Notes under the pieces: generated by a model | Seen by the model: the letters and a program-made list of their open reading frames with translations, nothing else | Database searches by the model: none | What the model was told of the DNA's origin: nothing | Source of the DNA: Pseudomonas sp. S37 | GTDB lineage: Bacteria; Pseudomonadota; Gammaproteobacteria; Pseudomonadales; Pseudomonadaceae | Length of the DNA: 48,531 nt | Reading direction: 5' to 3' | Assembly: GCF_016658545.1 (NCBI RefSeq) | Contig: NZ_JACVZC010000035.1 | Coordinates: 1 to 48,531, forward strand | Program-made: the position numbers and the translations under genes | Shown: piece after piece, positions 1 through 8,859 of the stretch | Layout: every line of letters begins with the position of its first letter | Position numbering within the stretch: position 1 is the stretch's first letter

Positions 1-34
1 GATGGTCCTGGATCAGCAGTTCGATTGCGTTCAT
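1..34 (-). CDS. 5' end of a probable hemerythrin-like protein (cut by window edge)
   Basis: Only the first 11 codons are inside the window, reading MNAIELLIQDH. An AGAGGTG ribosome binding site lies just upstream of the ATG on the minus strand. The opening resembles the N-terminus of small HHE (hemerythrin-type) cation-binding proteins of pseudomonads, which begin with a similar M-N-A-I-x-L-L-x-x-D-H pattern, the His being an iron ligand. The identification rests on this short similarity only. The gene lies downstream of the PAS histidine kinase on the same strand. Confidence 0.45.
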   Translation of the reverse strand, partial: MNAIELLIQDH

Positions 35-167
35 GGGACACCTCTTCAGGGGCTGGGAAAAATCACGTTTGCTCTGGGTGGAGTGGGCTACAAGCGGAAG
101 GGTTCAATCCAGATGATGTGTGTTCTGCAGTGACAAAGGGGGACTTCGAGGATGCTAGGCCTTGCTG

Positions 168-1352
168 TTAGCGAGACCTATCCTCGGCCTGGTTATCAGG
201 TAGCCGCAGTGTGAAGGTGGTTCCGCAGGCCGCATTTGAAGCGACGGTGATCGTGCCCCCGTGAGCCTCGGTGATTTCCCGCACTATGAATAGACCGAGC
301 CCCACCGACCGTACCGGGTCATCACGGTCGCTGGCACGAGTCATGGGCTCGAACAGCTTGGGAATCAACGACTCGGGGATGCAAGTGCCATGGTTGTGCA
401 CGGCAACGTGAGCCGCGCCATTTACCAGTTCGGTAGTTAGCGTGATGGGGTGATGCAGATCGCCGTAGGCAACGCTATTGGCCACCAGGTTGCCGATCAT
501 CTGTTGCAAGCGGTCCGGATCGAGCTCGACCGAGCCAGAGCATCGGGACAAGTGACGAATAAGGGCGTGGGGGAAGGCAACCCTGAGTTCACTCACGCAT
601 TGGTCCACGGTCTTTAACAGGTCTACCGAACGCTGACGAATAACGATGCCCTGACCGATGCGCACCGAGGCGAAGTCGAGCAGGTCGGCGATCATGCGTT
701 GGGCACGTTCGGAGGAACTGTTGATACTCCCCAGCAAGCGCCGCTCCTTGTCACTGCGCTCACCGCGCTCCAGCAGCTGTGCGGCCATCCTGATCGCGGT
801 CAGCGGATTTTTCAGATCGTGGCTGGCAACGGCCACCATTTGCTCGGCAAATGCCGCGCGTCGTTGGGCGTCCTTGTAAGCAGCTGCCAATTCGACCTTG
901 GCCTGTTTCAACGCGGCCTCGGCGGCGGTTGTCTGGGTTAGTAGCTCTTCGGCACGGCGGCGCGCGGCAAGCAACTCACGTTCATAGCGATCCCGCTCGA
1001 TCGTGCCAAACAGTGCCAATTCGTAATACACGCCTTCAGGTCGCTCGCGGCGAACCCCATTGAGCAGCATGGTGATGACATGACCCTGGCTGTGCAGCAG
1101 ATCGAGCTTAACTTCCGCGACCGAACCTTGCATTTTCATCAGCGGCGCCCAGTGCGTCTGATGAAAGATCCGACCGCCAACGGTGAGCAGGTCCTGGAAG
1201 CGCCTTGCCAGCAATTGTGTCGGTGCATGGCCGAGCCAGTTGCCGAATGTCTGGTTGCTGCGCAGGATGGTCCCCTCTTCGGTGGTGATCACCAGCCCAC
1301 AAGGCGCCTGCTCGAACAGCGCGTCGGCATCGGGCAGCGCCGCTTTACTCAT
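168..1352 (-). CDS. PAS-domain sensor histidine kinase (RsbQ-hydrolase partner)
   Basis: This is a soluble-looking sensor kinase of 394 residues with no membrane segment. An N-terminal PAS domain (about residues 10-120) is followed by a helical linker (120-170), a HisKA domain with the phospho-acceptor in SHDLKNP (His178), and a HATPase_c domain with an N-box Asn and GLGLFI. The usual DxGxG box is unusual here (HNHGTCIPE). The ATG at 1352 lies inside the 3' end of the upstream hydrolase gene (8-nt overlap), so the two are probably translationally coupled; longer frames start at non-ATG codons. In Bacillus the hydrolase RsbQ works with a PAS-containing phosphatase, RsbP. Here a PAS protein again sits next to an RsbQ-like hydrolase, but the output domain is a kinase. 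No receiver domain is attached; the cognate regulator is not evident. Confidence 0.9.
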   Translation of the reverse strand: MSKAALPDADALFEQAPCGLVITTEEGTILRSNQTFGNWLGHAPTQLLARRFQDLLTVGGRIFHQTHWAPLMKMQGSVAEVKLDLLHSQGHVITMLLNGVRRERPEGVYYELALFGTIERDRYERELLAARRRAEELLTQTTAAEAALKQAKVELAAAYKDAQRRAAFAEQMVAVASHDLKNPLTAIRMAAQLLERGERSDKERRLLGSINSSSERAQRMIADLLDFASVRIGQGIVIRQRSVDLLKTVDQCVSELRVAFPHALIRHLSRCSGSVELDPDRLQQMIGNLVANSVAYGDLHHPITLTTELVNGAAHVAVHNHGTCIPESLIPKLFEPMTRASDRDDPVRSVGLGLFIVREITEAHGGTITVASNAACGTTFTLRLPDNQAEDRSR

Positions 1353-2157
1353 GGCTGTCAACCCAGGTTGCCAGGAACGCGTCCATGGCGGCTGCGCAGG
1401 TGCTGGGAGCACTCATGTGCGGGCAATGGCCGATGTTGTCAATCAAACACAGCTGGCTGTTCGGCAGCACCCTGTGCAGGTATTGGCCCACCGCCAAGGG
1501 GGCAATCAGGTCTTCACTGGATTGCAGGATCAACGTGGGTGTCTGCAGGCCGCTGACGTCCTGGCGGTTGTCCGACAGAAAGGTCACTCGGGCGAATTGC
1601 CGGGCAATTTCCGGGTCTGTGCGGCAGAAGCTGTTGGTCAGCTCCTCGCTGAGCGCCGGCTGTCCAGGGGCACCCATGATGACTGGGGCCATGCTGCTGG
1701 ACCAGCCCAGGTAATTGCTGTCGAGGGTGTCGAGCAGGGCATGGATGTCTTGCTCCTTGAAGCCGCCCTGGTAGTCACCCGAGTCGATATAACACGGCGA
1801 GGGGCCGACCATGACGTGCGCGGCGATGCGCCCAGGGTGCAAACGGTCGGCCAGTACGCCGATCATTGCGCTGACCGAGTGGCCTACCAGAATGACGGCG
1901 CCTTCGGCGAACGCGGTGATGACTTCGTTCAGGTCAGCGGCATAACCTGCGAGCGTATCGTACTTTTCGCGATCATAGGCCGTGAGGTCCGAGCGGCCAG
2001 CACCCACCAGATCATAGGTGACCTGCCGGAAACGCGTTTGAAAATGGGGCAGCAGGTAATTCCACATGGATTGGTCACAGCCAAAACCGTGCGAAAAAAT
2101 CAGTGTCGCGCTGCCGTTGCCCGAAAGGTTCACGTTGTTGCGCTTTCCGATATCCAT
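1345..2157 (-). CDS. RsbQ-like alpha/beta hydrolase
   Basis: The product has 270 residues and an alpha/beta hydrolase fold of the RsbQ/KAI2/D14 type. A catalytic triad is visible: Ser94 in GHSVSAM, Asp216 in SSEDLIAP and His244 in GHCPHMS. The FSHGFGCDQSMW oxyanion loop, MVGPSPCY and CRTDPEIARQFA segments closely follow what I recall of Bacillus RsbQ. RsbQ is needed for activation of the PAS phosphatase RsbP under energy stress, and plant relatives are karrikin and strigolactone receptors. Its gene overlaps the PAS kinase gene downstream by 8 nt, so the two probably form a sensing unit in which the hydrolase supplies or perceives a small ligand. The ATG at 2157 was chosen because the longer frame begins with TTG inside low-coding sequence. 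Confidence 0.88.
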   Translation of the reverse strand: MDIGKRNNVNLSGNGSATLIFSHGFGCDQSMWNYLLPHFQTRFRQVTYDLVGAGRSDLTAYDREKYDTLAGYAADLNEVITAFAEGAVILVGHSVSAMIGVLADRLHPGRIAAHVMVGPSPCYIDSGDYQGGFKEQDIHALLDTLDSNYLGWSSSMAPVIMGAPGQPALSEELTNSFCRTDPEIARQFARVTFLSDNRQDVSGLQTPTLILQSSEDLIAPLAVGQYLHRVLPNSQLCLIDNIGHCPHMSAPSTCAAAMDAFLATWVDSHE

Positions 2158-2352
2158 ACCCGTCCCGTTGGTGTGCAGCAGCCTGCCAGGCAAAAATTCA
2201 AAGGCAAATAACAGAGAGTGAAACTAAGCGAAGCGAGAGCGAGTCGACAGTACTGCGCCGATCAAAGTTTCAAGCGCAACGGTGAAGGGCGAGCAATTTA
2301 CCTGTTACCGCTATGCAGATCGGTCAGTATCACAGTCATCAAGGAGGTCTGC

Positions 2353-3951
2353 GTGACCAGCAAAAAGGCGCGCGTCAGTAACCAGGCATCAGGCGACATC
2401 ACTCAGCTGCCGCACGACATGTTTTTCGCAGCCGTTGAAACTACCCGCATGCCAATGATCGTCACCGACCCCAACCGTGACGACAACCCTATCATTTTCG
2501 CCAATCGAGCGTTCCTGGAAATGACTGGCTATGGCCTTGAGGAGATCATCGGACGCAATTGTCGGTTCTTGCAGGGCCCTGAGACCGATGCTTCGATCGT
2601 AGACACCCTACGCGATTCCATCGCACAACGTGTCGATATTGCCACTGAGATTCTCAACTATCGCAAGGACGGGTCCAGTTTCTGGAATGCGCTGTTCATA
2701 TCTCCCATTTTCAACGAGCGCGGCGACCTTGTTTACTACTTCGCCTCGCAATTGGACGTCAGCCGTCGGCGTGACGCTGAAGACGCACTGCGCCAGGCGC
2801 AGAAGATGGAAGCTTTGGGGCAACTGACGGGGGGGATTGCCCACGATTTCAACAATCTACTGCAGGTCATGGGCGGGTATCTGGGTTTGATCGCGAGCGA
2901 AGCAGACAAGTCCCAACTCGATCTCAACCGGGTGCGGCGCAGTGTCGGCCACGCCCAGACGGCGGTTGAGCGCGCCAGTACCTTGACCAAGCAGTTGCTG
3001 GCTTTCGCCCGCAAGCAGAAGCTGCATGGGCGGGTCCTTAATCTTAATCACCTGGTCGATGATGTGCGGCCGTTGATGGAGCGCACCTTTGGTGCCGAGG
3101 TGGTGGTGGAGTTCGACCTTGAAACAAGCCTGCGAAATTGCCGCATCGATGCAACACAGGCCGAAGTGGCGTTACTCAATATTTTCATGAATGCGCGGGA
3201 CGCGCTCATCGGACGCAAGCGCCCGCACGTGTTCCTTCAAACCCGTAATGTCCAGGTCAATGACATCAACCTTTCTTTCGATGGCCTGTTGCCTGGGAGC
3301 TATGTGAGCTTGTCGGTCACCGACAATGGTATTGGCATGCCGGCCAGTATCCGTGACCGGGTAATGGATCCTTTCTTTACCACCAAGGAGGAGGGCAAAG
3401 GCTCCGGCCTGGGCTTGTCGATGGTGTACGGCTTTGCCAAGCAGTCCGGAGGGGCTGCGCGCATCTATACCGAAGAAGGCGAGGGCACGACGCTGCGACT
3501 GTACTTCCCTGTAGACGAGGCTAACATCGTCCAGCAAAAGCCCATGAAGGTGGCTGAGCGTAGCGCCGGCACCGAGCGCATCCTTATCGTCGAAGACCGG
3601 CCGGATGTCGCGGAGCTGGCCAAGATGGTACTGGAAGACTACGGCTATGCTGCCGACATGGTGCTCAACGCGCGTGAGGCCTTGAAGCTGATACAGGCAG
3701 GGGAGCGCTACGACCTGTTGTTCACCGACCTGATCATGCCAGGCGGGATGAATGGGGTCATGCTTGCCCGAGAGGTGCGCCGCTTGCAACCGCAGATCAA
3801 GGTGCTGCTGACCACCGGTTACGCGGAAAACTCGATAGAACGCACGGATATCGGCGGTTCTGAGTTTGAGGTCATTTCCAAACCCTGCCAACCCCACGAC
3901 CTTGCCCGCAGGGTAAGGCAAGTCCTCGATGGCCCGACCGGTGTAGGTTGA
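2353..3951 (+). CDS. LOV-domain hybrid histidine kinase with receiver
   Basis: This is a cytoplasmic blue-light sensor kinase of 532 residues. The LOV domain (about 22-140) carries the flavin-adduct motif GRNCRFLQG with Cys70. A HisKA domain follows with IAHDFNN (His164), then HATPase_c with NARDA, DNGIGM and [11 protein letters not shown], and a C-terminal receiver with acidic pocket VED and phospho-acceptor Asp459 in TDLIMP. The order LOV-HK-REC matches known plant-associated Pseudomonas photoreceptors, so light-driven autophosphorylation and transfer to the own receiver is expected. Start GTG at 2353 was chosen because AAGGAGGT ends 4 nt upstream; the upstream in-frame extension looks non-coding. 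It diverges from the RsbQ/PAS-kinase pair, sharing a 195-bp intergenic region. Confidence 0.92.
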   Translation: MTSKKARVSNQASGDITQLPHDMFFAAVETTRMPMIVTDPNRDDNPIIFANRAFLEMTGYGLEEIIGRNCRFLQGPETDASIVDTLRDSIAQRVDIATEILNYRKDGSSFWNALFISPIFNERGDLVYYFASQLDVSRRRDAEDALRQAQKMEALGQLTGGIAHDFNNLLQVMGGYLGLIASEADKSQLDLNRVRRSVGHAQTAVERASTLTKQLLAFARKQKLHGRVLNLNHLVDDVRPLMERTFGAEVVVEFDLETSLRNCRIDATQAEVALLNIFMNARDALIGRKRPHVFLQTRNVQVNDINLSFDGLLPGSYVSLSVTDNGIGMPASIRDRVMDPFFTTKEEGKGSGLGLSMVYGFAKQSGGAARIYTEEGEGTTLRLYFPVDEANIVQQKPMKVAERSAGTERILIVEDRPDVAELAKMVLEDYGYAADMVLNAREALKLIQAGERYDLLFTDLIMPGGMNGVMLAREVRRLQPQIKVLLTTGYAENSIERTDIGGSEFEVISKPCQPHDLARRVRQVLDGPTGVG

Positions 3952-4041
3952 GGCTGCGAGGCTGTCCTACCGCTAACCTTTTGCAAGTGAACCTAGCCGC
4001 GGCTGCAGGCTCGACAGTCAAAGCGTGCGAGGGCTTGCGAC

Positions 4042-4344
4042 ATGAATGCGATCACCTGGCAGATCACCCAGGAGCAGCGTCGACTGGCTGCAATGAACCG
4101 TTGGTTTGCGCTGTATGACGATGTCGAGCGCAGACGTGATTGCCCAAGTAGCCACCACGAGGAGTTGCTTCGCCAGGTTGACGAGATGGACCGCTTGGGG
4201 ATCATTGACTGGCGCGAATGGCGAGACCTGCGGCGTCTCGCCGACCGGGTTTTTCTCAAAGCCATAGCCGGCGCGGACTACCATCACGTTCAAGGCCTTT
4301 GCGTCGATTTGGAAGTTTGCGATGCCCGTAGCAATGGTGATTAG
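4042..4344 (+). CDS. Small acidic/helical protein, family A, copy 1
   Basis: I do not recognise a named family. The 100-residue product is hydrophilic and probably helical, with no signal peptide or membrane segment. Its core (RWFALYDDVERRRD, then HHELLRQ-like HHEELLRQ and IDWREWRDLRRLAD) matches, position for position, the 80-residue product encoded at 26915-27157, so the two are paralogues. The C-terminal 25 residues have no counterpart there and may be a recent extension. The gene stands alone between the LOV kinase and the zinc dehydrogenase. No clear ribosome binding site precedes this ATG. Function is unknown. Confidence 0.7.
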   Translation: MNAITWQITQEQRRLAAMNRWFALYDDVERRRDCPSSHHEELLRQVDEMDRLGIIDWREWRDLRRLADRVFLKAIAGADYHHVQGLCVDLEVCDARSNGD

Positions 4345-4451
4345 CGCCACTGATCCGGCTCAAGATGCGATGCATTGAACACGCGATGCTCAGTGAACAC
4401 CTGAACAGGGTAGGGCACTTTTCTGTCGCCCCTGACTTTAGGGAGTTCAGC

Positions 4452-5591
4452 ATGAAAGCCATTGTGTATAACGGTCCACGTGACGTCGCGGTCAAAGATG
4501 TACCGGACGCAAGAATCGAAAAAACCACAGACGTGCTGGTGCGGATCACCACCACTAACATCTGCGGCTCCGACCTGCACATGTATGAAGGTCGCACCTC
4601 CTTCGAAACCGGGCGTGTGTTCGGGCATGAAAACCTGGGTGAAGTGATCGAGGTGGGCGCCGGGGTCGACCGGGTCAAAGTCGGTGACCGGGTCTGCCTG
4701 CCATTCAATATCGGCTGCGGGTTCTGCGAGAACTGCGAAAAAGGGCTCACAGGTTTCTGCCTCACGGCCAACCCAGGCGCTGCCGGTGCCGCGTACGGCT
4801 TCGCCGAGATGGGGCCCTATCAAGGTGGCCAGGCGGAGTTGTTGCGCGTTCCCTACGCGGATTTCAATTGTCTCGTACTGCCGGAGGACGCACAGGAGCG
4901 AGAAGATGACTACGTGATGCTTTCAGACATTTTCCCTACCGGTTGGCATGCAACCGAGCTGGCGGGTCTGCAGCCGGGCGAGAGCATCGCCATCTATGGC
5001 GCAGGCCCGGTCGGGCTGATGGCGGCGCACTCGGCAATCATCAAAGGGGCGTCCCAGGTGTTCGTCATCGACAACCAGCCGGATCGCCTGCAGTTAGCCG
5101 CGCAACTGGGGGCAACGCCGATCAATGCTGTCGAGCAGAAGGCTGTGGAAGAGATCATGAACCTTACCCATGGCAAAGGCACCGACCGGGGATGCGAATG
5201 TGTCGGCTACCAATGCTGCGACAAGCATGGTCATGAAGCGAACTACCTGACAATGAACAACCTGGTCGCTTCAACCAAGGCGACCGGTGGCATAGGCGTG
5301 GTGGGCGTGTTCGTGCCTGAGGATCCGGGTGCGAAAAACGATTTGGCGAAAAAGGGCAAGATGGCTTTCGACTTCGGCGCGTTCTGGTTCAAGGGCCAGC
5401 AGATCCGCACAGGCCAGGCGAACGTGAAGGCCTACAATCGTCGTCTTGCGGAGCTCATTCATCATGGGCGTGCCAAGCCCTCGCAAATCATCTCTCATCG
5501 CCTCAAGCTGGCGGAAGGCCCGGATGCCTATAAGCACTTCGATGCACGGGATGATGGTTGGACCAAGGTGGTACTCAAGCCAGCCGCTTGA
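4452..5591 (+). CDS. Zinc-dependent alcohol dehydrogenase, glutathione-independent formaldehyde dehydrogenase-like
   Basis: This is a 379-residue medium-chain dehydrogenase. The zinc and substrate site is marked by NICGSDLHMYEG and GHENLGEV, the structural zinc by the four-Cys lobe CGFCENCEKGLTGFC, and the NAD-binding fold by GAGPVGLMAA followed by an acidic IDN. The sequence CVGYQCCDKHGHE in the nucleotide domain is typical of the branch that includes Pseudomonas formaldehyde dismutase and glutathione-independent formaldehyde dehydrogenase. Oxidation of a short aldehyde or alcohol with NAD is therefore likely; the exact substrate cannot be read from sequence. The start ATG has GGGAG 6 nt upstream; the longer frame from 4365 is rejected. 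It converges on the GH15 gene. Confidence 0.88.
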   Translation: MKAIVYNGPRDVAVKDVPDARIEKTTDVLVRITTTNICGSDLHMYEGRTSFETGRVFGHENLGEVIEVGAGVDRVKVGDRVCLPFNIGCGFCENCEKGLTGFCLTANPGAAGAAYGFAEMGPYQGGQAELLRVPYADFNCLVLPEDAQEREDDYVMLSDIFPTGWHATELAGLQPGESIAIYGAGPVGLMAAHSAIIKGASQVFVIDNQPDRLQLAAQLGATPINAVEQKAVEEIMNLTHGKGTDRGCECVGYQCCDKHGHEANYLTMNNLVASTKATGGIGVVGVFVPEDPGAKNDLAKKGKMAFDFGAFWFKGQQIRTGQANVKAYNRRLAELIHHGRAKPSQIISHRLKLAEGPDAYKHFDARDDGWTKVVLKPAA

Positions 5592-5648
5592 TCCCCTCAG
5601 ATTCGCTTCCAGGGACGGAAGCTTGGGCAACCCTCACGAAGGTTGGCA

Positions 5649-7466
5649 TCATCGATCAGGGTGGCAGCCTCCGATGGCCAGCGCTGCCCGAAGAGCAGCC
5701 AAGTGGGTCAGGCCCTGCGGAAGGTTGCCAAGGTATTGGTCGTTATTTGGGTCGATCATTTCCGAGTAGATACCCACCCCCCGCGATAGCCCCCGCAATG
5801 CCTCGCCATACGCAGTTTCGGCACGTTCCTGCTGGCCTAAGATTGCCCAGGCTTCAATGAGCCAGAATGTGCAGGCCAGGAAGCAACCTTCCTCCTCTTG
5901 AGCCTGGCTGTAGCGATAGTGGAAAGTGCCGGCCCCCAGCTCATTTTGAACAGCATCCAGCGTATGGCGTAGTCGATCCACGCTGGGGTATCCAAATCGG
6001 GCAGCCAATGCTATCGAAGCATCCAATCGTTCACTGCCTGGGTAAAACAGGTAAGCCTGCTGTGCCTCGCTCCAGCAGTGGGCTTCAATCCATCCCTGAA
6101 TGCGTTGCCGCTCGCGATCCCAGCGTTCCCGGCATGTGGTGGGGAGGTGACCGCCGTCCGCCAACTCGATGGCCCGGCTCAAGGCTTGCCAACAGCTTAT
6201 TTTGGACATTGTGTAATGCTGCTTTTCCGGCAACTCCCAGATGCCAGCGTCTTGCTGTCTCCAACAATCGGCGCATTGGTCGGCAAGGCCAGACAGGATC
6301 ATGGCGCTTGGCGAGTCGAGAATATTGCCGCTGTCGATGAAGCAGCGGGCGGTTTCGAAAATATCGCCGAATACGCCATGTTGCAGCTGGTCACGGGCAT
6401 CGTTGCCGACGACGGGGGGCGAATGCTTGTAGCCAGGGAGGTCGACCGGGCGCACGCAATCACCTATTGCCCCGTCCAGTGTGTAGAACACCCGTGGCCC
6501 ATGTTCATCCAGCCTCCGCAGCAACCAGGTGAAGGCAGCCTTGGCTTCAGGCTGTGCGCCGATGCTCAGGAAGGCTTCGATGGTGTAGCCGGTATCACGG
6601 ATCCAGGCGAATCGATAGTCGTAATTTTTGCTGCCACCAATTCGCTCAGGAAGTGATGAAGTGGCTGCCGCCATGATCGACCCACTGGGGGAGGACAGCA
6701 GCAGCTTGAGGGCCAAAGCGTTCCGAACGACCAAGTGCTTGTAGGGCCCGTCGTAGACAAGACTCTTAGACCATTGGCACCACTCCCTGTGTGAGCCATC
6801 GATTCGTTCATCTATCAGGGCCAATGGCGGTACCACCAGCGGCTCATCACGACCTGCGATTATTGCGACCACTGATCGCTGCCCAGCGGCAACGCGGAGG
6901 GATGCCCGCACGCCCATATCGTTCTTGCGCTCAATCTGTACTCGGTCGTCGTGCAGGAACATGCCAAGTATGCGGCCAGCATGAAAGACGCAGGCGTTGT
7001 CATTCGGCGCTACATAGGGGCTGACCGTATCGGCCTGGGTTCCGAAGTCGATGGCAATCTGCAAATCCATCTGCCCCTCGACGCCTTCGACGCGCCTGGC
7101 CAGTTCGGCCCAAGGCAGCCGGCCAGCAGGGCCGCTGTTCAGGGACTCTGTGAGCCGAGCCCGACCAGCACCGGTGATGAATGTCGTTTCGAGAACATTG
7201 CTGTCAGGAAGGTAACGGCGCTCGGCAACAAACGGCTCGCTGGGGGTAATGGAGAAGAAGCCGCCTGTTTGCGGGGCCAGCAGTTTGTCGAACAGGGGTG
7301 GGGAGTCCATGTGGGGCACACACCACCAGTCGATAGATCCGTCCAGGCCGATGAGCGCAACGGAGCGGCCATCTCCTAGCGCGCCGTATTCCTCCAATGG
7401 TAGCCAGCCACCTTCATCTCGCTGAGGAACACCTTGTTGCACCCCATCGACCGGTTCGTTCTCCAT
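5649..7466 (-). CDS. Glycoside hydrolase family 15 protein
   Basis: The 605-residue product has the two-part layout of bacterial GH15 (glucoamylase/trehalase-like) enzymes: an N-terminal beta-sandwich beginning EEYGALGDGRSVALIGLDGSIDWW (quoted in part: GSIDWWCVPHMDS) and an (alpha/alpha)6 barrel with YRFAWIRDTGYT and the C-terminal EEGCFLACTFWLIEAW. No signal peptide is visible, so it probably acts in the cytoplasm on an alpha-glucan or trehalose-type substrate. The ATG at 7466 sits 8 nt after GGGAGG; an in-frame ATG at 7472 overlaps that site too closely. It is monocistronic and convergent with the dehydrogenase gene. Confidence 0.88.
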   Translation of the reverse strand: MENEPVDGVQQGVPQRDEGGWLPLEEYGALGDGRSVALIGLDGSIDWWCVPHMDSPPLFDKLLAPQTGGFFSITPSEPFVAERRYLPDSNVLETTFITGAGRARLTESLNSGPAGRLPWAELARRVEGVEGQMDLQIAIDFGTQADTVSPYVAPNDNACVFHAGRILGMFLHDDRVQIERKNDMGVRASLRVAAGQRSVVAIIAGRDEPLVVPPLALIDERIDGSHREWCQWSKSLVYDGPYKHLVVRNALALKLLLSSPSGSIMAAATSSLPERIGGSKNYDYRFAWIRDTGYTIEAFLSIGAQPEAKAAFTWLLRRLDEHGPRVFYTLDGAIGDCVRPVDLPGYKHSPPVVGNDARDQLQHGVFGDIFETARCFIDSGNILDSPSAMILSGLADQCADCWRQQDAGIWELPEKQHYTMSKISCWQALSRAIELADGGHLPTTCRERWDRERQRIQGWIEAHCWSEAQQAYLFYPGSERLDASIALAARFGYPSVDRLRHTLDAVQNELGAGTFHYRYSQAQEEEGCFLACTFWLIEAWAILGQQERAETAYGEALRGLSRGVGIYSEMIDPNNDQYLGNLPQGLTHLAALRAALAIGGCHPDR

Positions 7467-7657
7467 CGGCATGCCTCCCAGATGTCTTGTACAGTGTGGG
7501 ACACACCTGTAGAGCGCCTAGTTCGTCTGGGATACGGGAGCAGAGAAAATGGAGGGAATTTAGGATTGTCATGGGAATCTCATACAAAGCGAGAGACATG
7601 GGATCCATCTGATCCCTTTGACCACCCTCGACTGAACAAGAACAATAGGGGGCCTGT

Positions 7658-7891
7658 ATGAGTTGTTTGATCTGCGCCGGAAACGCTGAGTCCGTCGAAT
7701 GTACCAGTGGCTGGGAAGAGCGAAGCTGCTCCCTATGCGGTTGCTACCGGATGTCACAGTCGCTCATTCTGCTGATGATGGAAGAGGGTCAGATTTTTGA
7801 TACCGAGCGGATGCGGGAATGGCTTGTGTCCCGGCGCGATGTGATGCCCGTTCCCAGCATTGATCATGGTCAGGCTATATTGATGCTCTAA
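7658..7891 (+). CDS. Small Cys-rich protein, putative zinc binder
   Basis: The product has 77 residues and no recognised name. Its N-terminal third carries MSCLIC (CxxC), a further Cys and a second pair CSLCGC, a pattern that can hold one zinc ion. The rest is helical and acidic (MMEEGQIFDTERMREW). AGGGGG lies 5 nt before the ATG. The stop codon overlaps the stop of the convergent DUF421 gene. Possibly a small regulatory or chaperone-like protein; function unknown. Confidence 0.7.
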   Translation: MSCLICAGNAESVECTSGWEERSCSLCGCYRMSQSLILLMMEEGQIFDTERMREWLVSRRDVMPVPSIDHGQAILML

Positions 7892-8331
7892 TCGGCGGGA
7901 ATGATCGAGATCTTGCCATTGCGCTCGACGATGGCAAATTTGACCTGCTGGATGTTTTCAATACCTTGGCTGTTCCTTGCCGACTCGAGAATGTCGTCTT
8001 CCGTGAGGCGAGCGCGGCGCATTCGGTGATGCAGAAATTGCCCGTTCTCCACGACCAAGGTAGCGTGCCCATCGAGAAGCCGCGCCAAGGGCTTGGAGTT
8101 GAGCTTTGCCAACGACAGCCCCACGTCGAGGACGATCAGCGTAGCAATGACCAGCATGGCGTTGGTGAACGAAAAGTCTTCACCCAGCAGTGCCTGCTGA
8201 GTCGCCTCCCCAATGATCAGCAGCAAGACAAAGTCGAAGGTGGTCAGGTCAGCCAATGAGCGGCGTCCGGCTACGCGGAACAGTAGCATGAGGGCCACAT
8301 ACATCCCGGCTGCGCGGAGTATCGAATCCAT
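7888..8331 (-). CDS. DUF421 (YetF-type) membrane protein
   Basis: The product has 147 residues. Two or three hydrophobic segments fill the first 75 residues (including the conserved GRRSLADLTTFDFVLLL and IGEATQQALLG motifs), followed by the cytoplasmic DUF421 domain with LVVENGQ and MRRARLTEDDIL. Proteins of this type are widespread inner-membrane proteins whose role is not established. The gene follows the 168-residue membrane protein gene by 9 nt on the same strand and is probably co-transcribed with it and with the CinA-type gene. Confidence 0.85.
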   Translation of the reverse strand: MDSILRAAGMYVALMLLFRVAGRRSLADLTTFDFVLLLIIGEATQQALLGEDFSFTNAMLVIATLIVLDVGLSLAKLNSKPLARLLDGHATLVVENGQFLHHRMRRARLTEDDILESARNSQGIENIQQVKFAIVERNGKISIIPAD

Positions 8332-8340
8332 GACGCGTCC

Positions 8341-8847
8341 CTAGGGGTAGAGGAATGTGGAAAAGTGAACTGCGCTTTGGGGGCCTGTTCTGACGACGCC
8401 CTCCAAGGTACCCACGTGATCACTTCGAAGCGTCAGGTACAAGGTGGCCACACCGTCATTGCTGGTACCCAGTTGCAGCAACAGGGCAGGGCCATGCGAC
8501 ATCGAAAGTTGCGGTTCCGGCTGCATCGTCTCGATACTGGCTGCGCGCAGTAGAGAGCCCTCAAGCTCTACCTTGACCGGCTGACCGGGCTCTCCTTGAA
8601 CCGTTATATAGAGGTTGTCGGTCGTGCCACTGCGACTGAGGCGCTGATACTCGACTTTGACACGACCATCCTGGCTTACCACTTCAGCATCACTGAGCGG
8701 GCCGTTGCCAAACAGCCCTGCCAAGGCGAGCAGGACGACAATGACGAGCAGATACCAGCCAACGCGCTCGAAACGCCAGACGCGTTGCTGCATCGACATG
8801 TCTTCTTGAACAGGATTGCGCCTGGACGCCCATTCGTCTTCCGGCAT
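8341..8847 (-). CDS. Single-pass membrane protein of unknown function
   Basis: No family is recognised. The 168-residue product has a short basic cytoplasmic N-terminus, one strong transmembrane helix at about residues 28-46 (WYLLVIVVLLALAGLFG) and a C-terminal part predicted to be beta-rich and periplasmic. It lies between the CinA-type and DUF421 genes with gaps of 12 and 9 nt, so all three are likely one operon and this protein may partner the DUF421 protein. The ATG at 8847 has GAGGG 9 nt upstream; a GTG two codons earlier is possible. Confidence 0.75.
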   Translation of the reverse strand: MPEDEWASRRNPVQEDMSMQQRVWRFERVGWYLLVIVVLLALAGLFGNGPLSDAEVVSQDGRVKVEYQRLSRSGTTDNLYITVQGEPGQPVKVELEGSLLRAASIETMQPEPQLSMSHGPALLLQLGTSNDGVATLYLTLRSDHVGTLEGVVRTGPQSAVHFSTFLYP

Positions 8848-8859
8848 GATCACTTGCCC

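Noticed and set aside
1183..2211. A 342-codon plus-strand frame opposite the hydrolase
   Set aside because: The minus strand encodes a complete hydrolase with triad; the plus frame has no recognisable feature.
3172..3921. A 249-codon minus-strand frame opposite the LOV kinase
   Set aside because: Shadow of the kinase and receiver domains; no motif or ribosome binding site.
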